64,000 nt of DNA from Winogradskya humida. GTDB lineage: Bacteria > Actinomycetota > Actinomycetes > Mycobacteriales > Micromonosporaceae. The notes under the pieces were generated by a model. The model worked only from the letters and a program-made list of their open reading frames with translations, had not been told where the DNA came from and searched no databases. The position numbers were made by a program, and so were the translations under genes. Shown piece by piece: positions 63,501 to 64,000 of this stretch (positions are counted from its first letter, which is position 1; every line of letters begins with the position of its first letter). The stretch covers positions 1 through 64,000 of the forward strand of contig NZ_BOMN01000059.1 of assembly GCF_016862215.1 (NCBI RefSeq), in the 5' to 3' direction.

Positions 63501-64000
63501 TCAGTGACCTCCGAGCCCGGCGCTGCCGGCGGCCGCCAGCACACCCTCGACGATGTCGTCGGTGACCACGAAGAAGACCTGGTCACCGTCCTGCAGCACG
63601 GTATTCGGGGTGGCGAGCGAGCCGATGCCGAAGCGTACGAGGTAGGCGACCCGGGCGCCGGTGCTGTCCTCCAGCGACCTGACGGTCTGGCCGACCCAGT
63701 CGCGGTGCAGCGGGGCCTCGACGATCGAGACGGCGCTGGTCGGGTCGCGGAAGACCTCGACCGTGCCCTCCGGGATCAGGTGGCGCACCATCCGGTCGGC
63801 GGCCCAGCGGATCGTCGCCACGGTGGGGATGCCGAGCCGCTCGTAGACCTGGGCACGGCGGGCGTCGTAGATGCGGGCCACCACGCGGGCCACGCCGAAA
63901 TTCTCCCGGGCCAGCCGTGCGGAGATGATGTTGGAGTTGTCGCCGCTGGACACCGCGGCGAAGGCGTCGGCGCGTTCGATGCCGGCCTCGCGCAGCACGT
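63501..64000 (-). CDS. trkA: TrkA-type regulator (RCK), second, cut by window edge
   Basis: At least 166 residues of a second TrkA paralogue. The visible part has the Rossmann domain end (SSGDNSNIISARLARENFGV, ARVVARIYDARRAQVYERLG) and the RCK-C domain (VGQTVRSLEDSTGARVAYLV). The N-terminus lies beyond position 64000. It is upstream of the first trkA gene by two bases, so they form one operon. Confidence 0.9.
   Translation of the reverse strand, partial: VLREAGIERADAFAAVSSGDNSNIISARLARENFGVARVVARIYDARRAQVYERLGIPTVATIRWAADRMVRHLIPEGTVEVFRDPTSAVSIVEAPLHRDWVGQTVRSLEDSTGARVAYLVRFGIGSLATPNTVLQDGDQVFFVVTDDIVEGVLAAAGSAGLGGH

Overview
The window looks like a chromosomal segment of a high-GC actinomycete, most likely from the Micromonosporaceae (Actinoplanes type). 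That placement is inferred from codon use, frequent GTG/TTG starts, an AdoCbl-dependent ribonucleotide reductase, an HrdB-type principal sigma factor and several actinobacteria-restricted DUF families (DUF3039, DUF3093, DUF3099, DUF3159, DUF3710, DUF4193). The order of core genes follows, as recalled from established knowledge, the Mycobacterium tuberculosis Rv2733c-Rv2691 neighbourhood: miaB, DUF349, miaA, dapF, hflX, lexA, LysM protein, nrdR, ideR, sigB, DUF3039, sigA, suhB, LytR_C protein, DUF4193, dut, DUF3710, OB-fold protein, DUF3159 and a TrkA pair. I see no rRNA, tRNA, insertion sequence or CRISPR array.

Layout. 0-5.3 kb: a divergent MarR regulator/NAD(P)-binding pair sharing two perfect palindromic operators, then a gluABCD-type amino acid ABC transporter on the minus strand. 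5.3-15.3 kb: housekeeping block with miaB, a truncated haemoglobin, a PLP-dependent dehydratase, DUF349, miaA-dapF-GDPD, an ACT-malic enzyme and hflX. 15.4-17.6 kb: a secreted, membrane-anchored protein with a very long Gly/Pro/Gln/Arg tail. 17.8-24.5 kb: the SOS and dNTP block (lexA, a ChiZ-like LysM protein, nrdR, nrdJ), with stacked LexA boxes, DnaA-like boxes, a possible NrdR box and a long nrdJ leader. 24.7-33.2 kb: accessory genes (methyltransferase/SDR pair, PNGase A-like secreted protein, MFS transporter, hydrolase and HTH pair) and several simple-sequence arrays. 33.2-41.3 kb: ideR, acuC-pat (lysine deacetylase next to a GNAT-acyl-CoA synthetase acetyltransferase), sigB, spo0M, dtd and a kinase-like protein. 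41.3-48 kb: two paralogous CHASE-like/GGDEF/EAL proteins flanking a Fic toxin/antitoxin module. 48-54.4 kb: psuG-psuK, small DUF genes, a TRIC-like channel, an SF2 helicase and a degenerate transglycosylase-like protein. 54.4-64 kb: sigA to the TrkA pair; the last gene is cut by the window edge.

How the genes work together. The strongest functional groups are DNA-damage and dNTP control (lexA, LysM protein, nrdR, nrdJ), tRNA modification and quality control (miaA, miaB, dtd), acetate/acetyl-CoA control (acuC, pat), iron and sigma-factor control (ideR, sigB, a candidate iron box) and c-di-GMP signalling.

Most unusual material: (1) three genes (miaB, pat, fic) whose stop-codon-bearing 3' end is duplicated just downstream; (2) a 32-bp perfect palindrome made of two back-to-back LexA boxes; (3) a Phd/YefM-like antitoxin that also carries a Fic-inhibitory S-x-x-x-E-G motif; (4) four intergenic tandem arrays (about 25-bp, 6-bp, 34-bp and hairpin-bearing 37-41-bp units).
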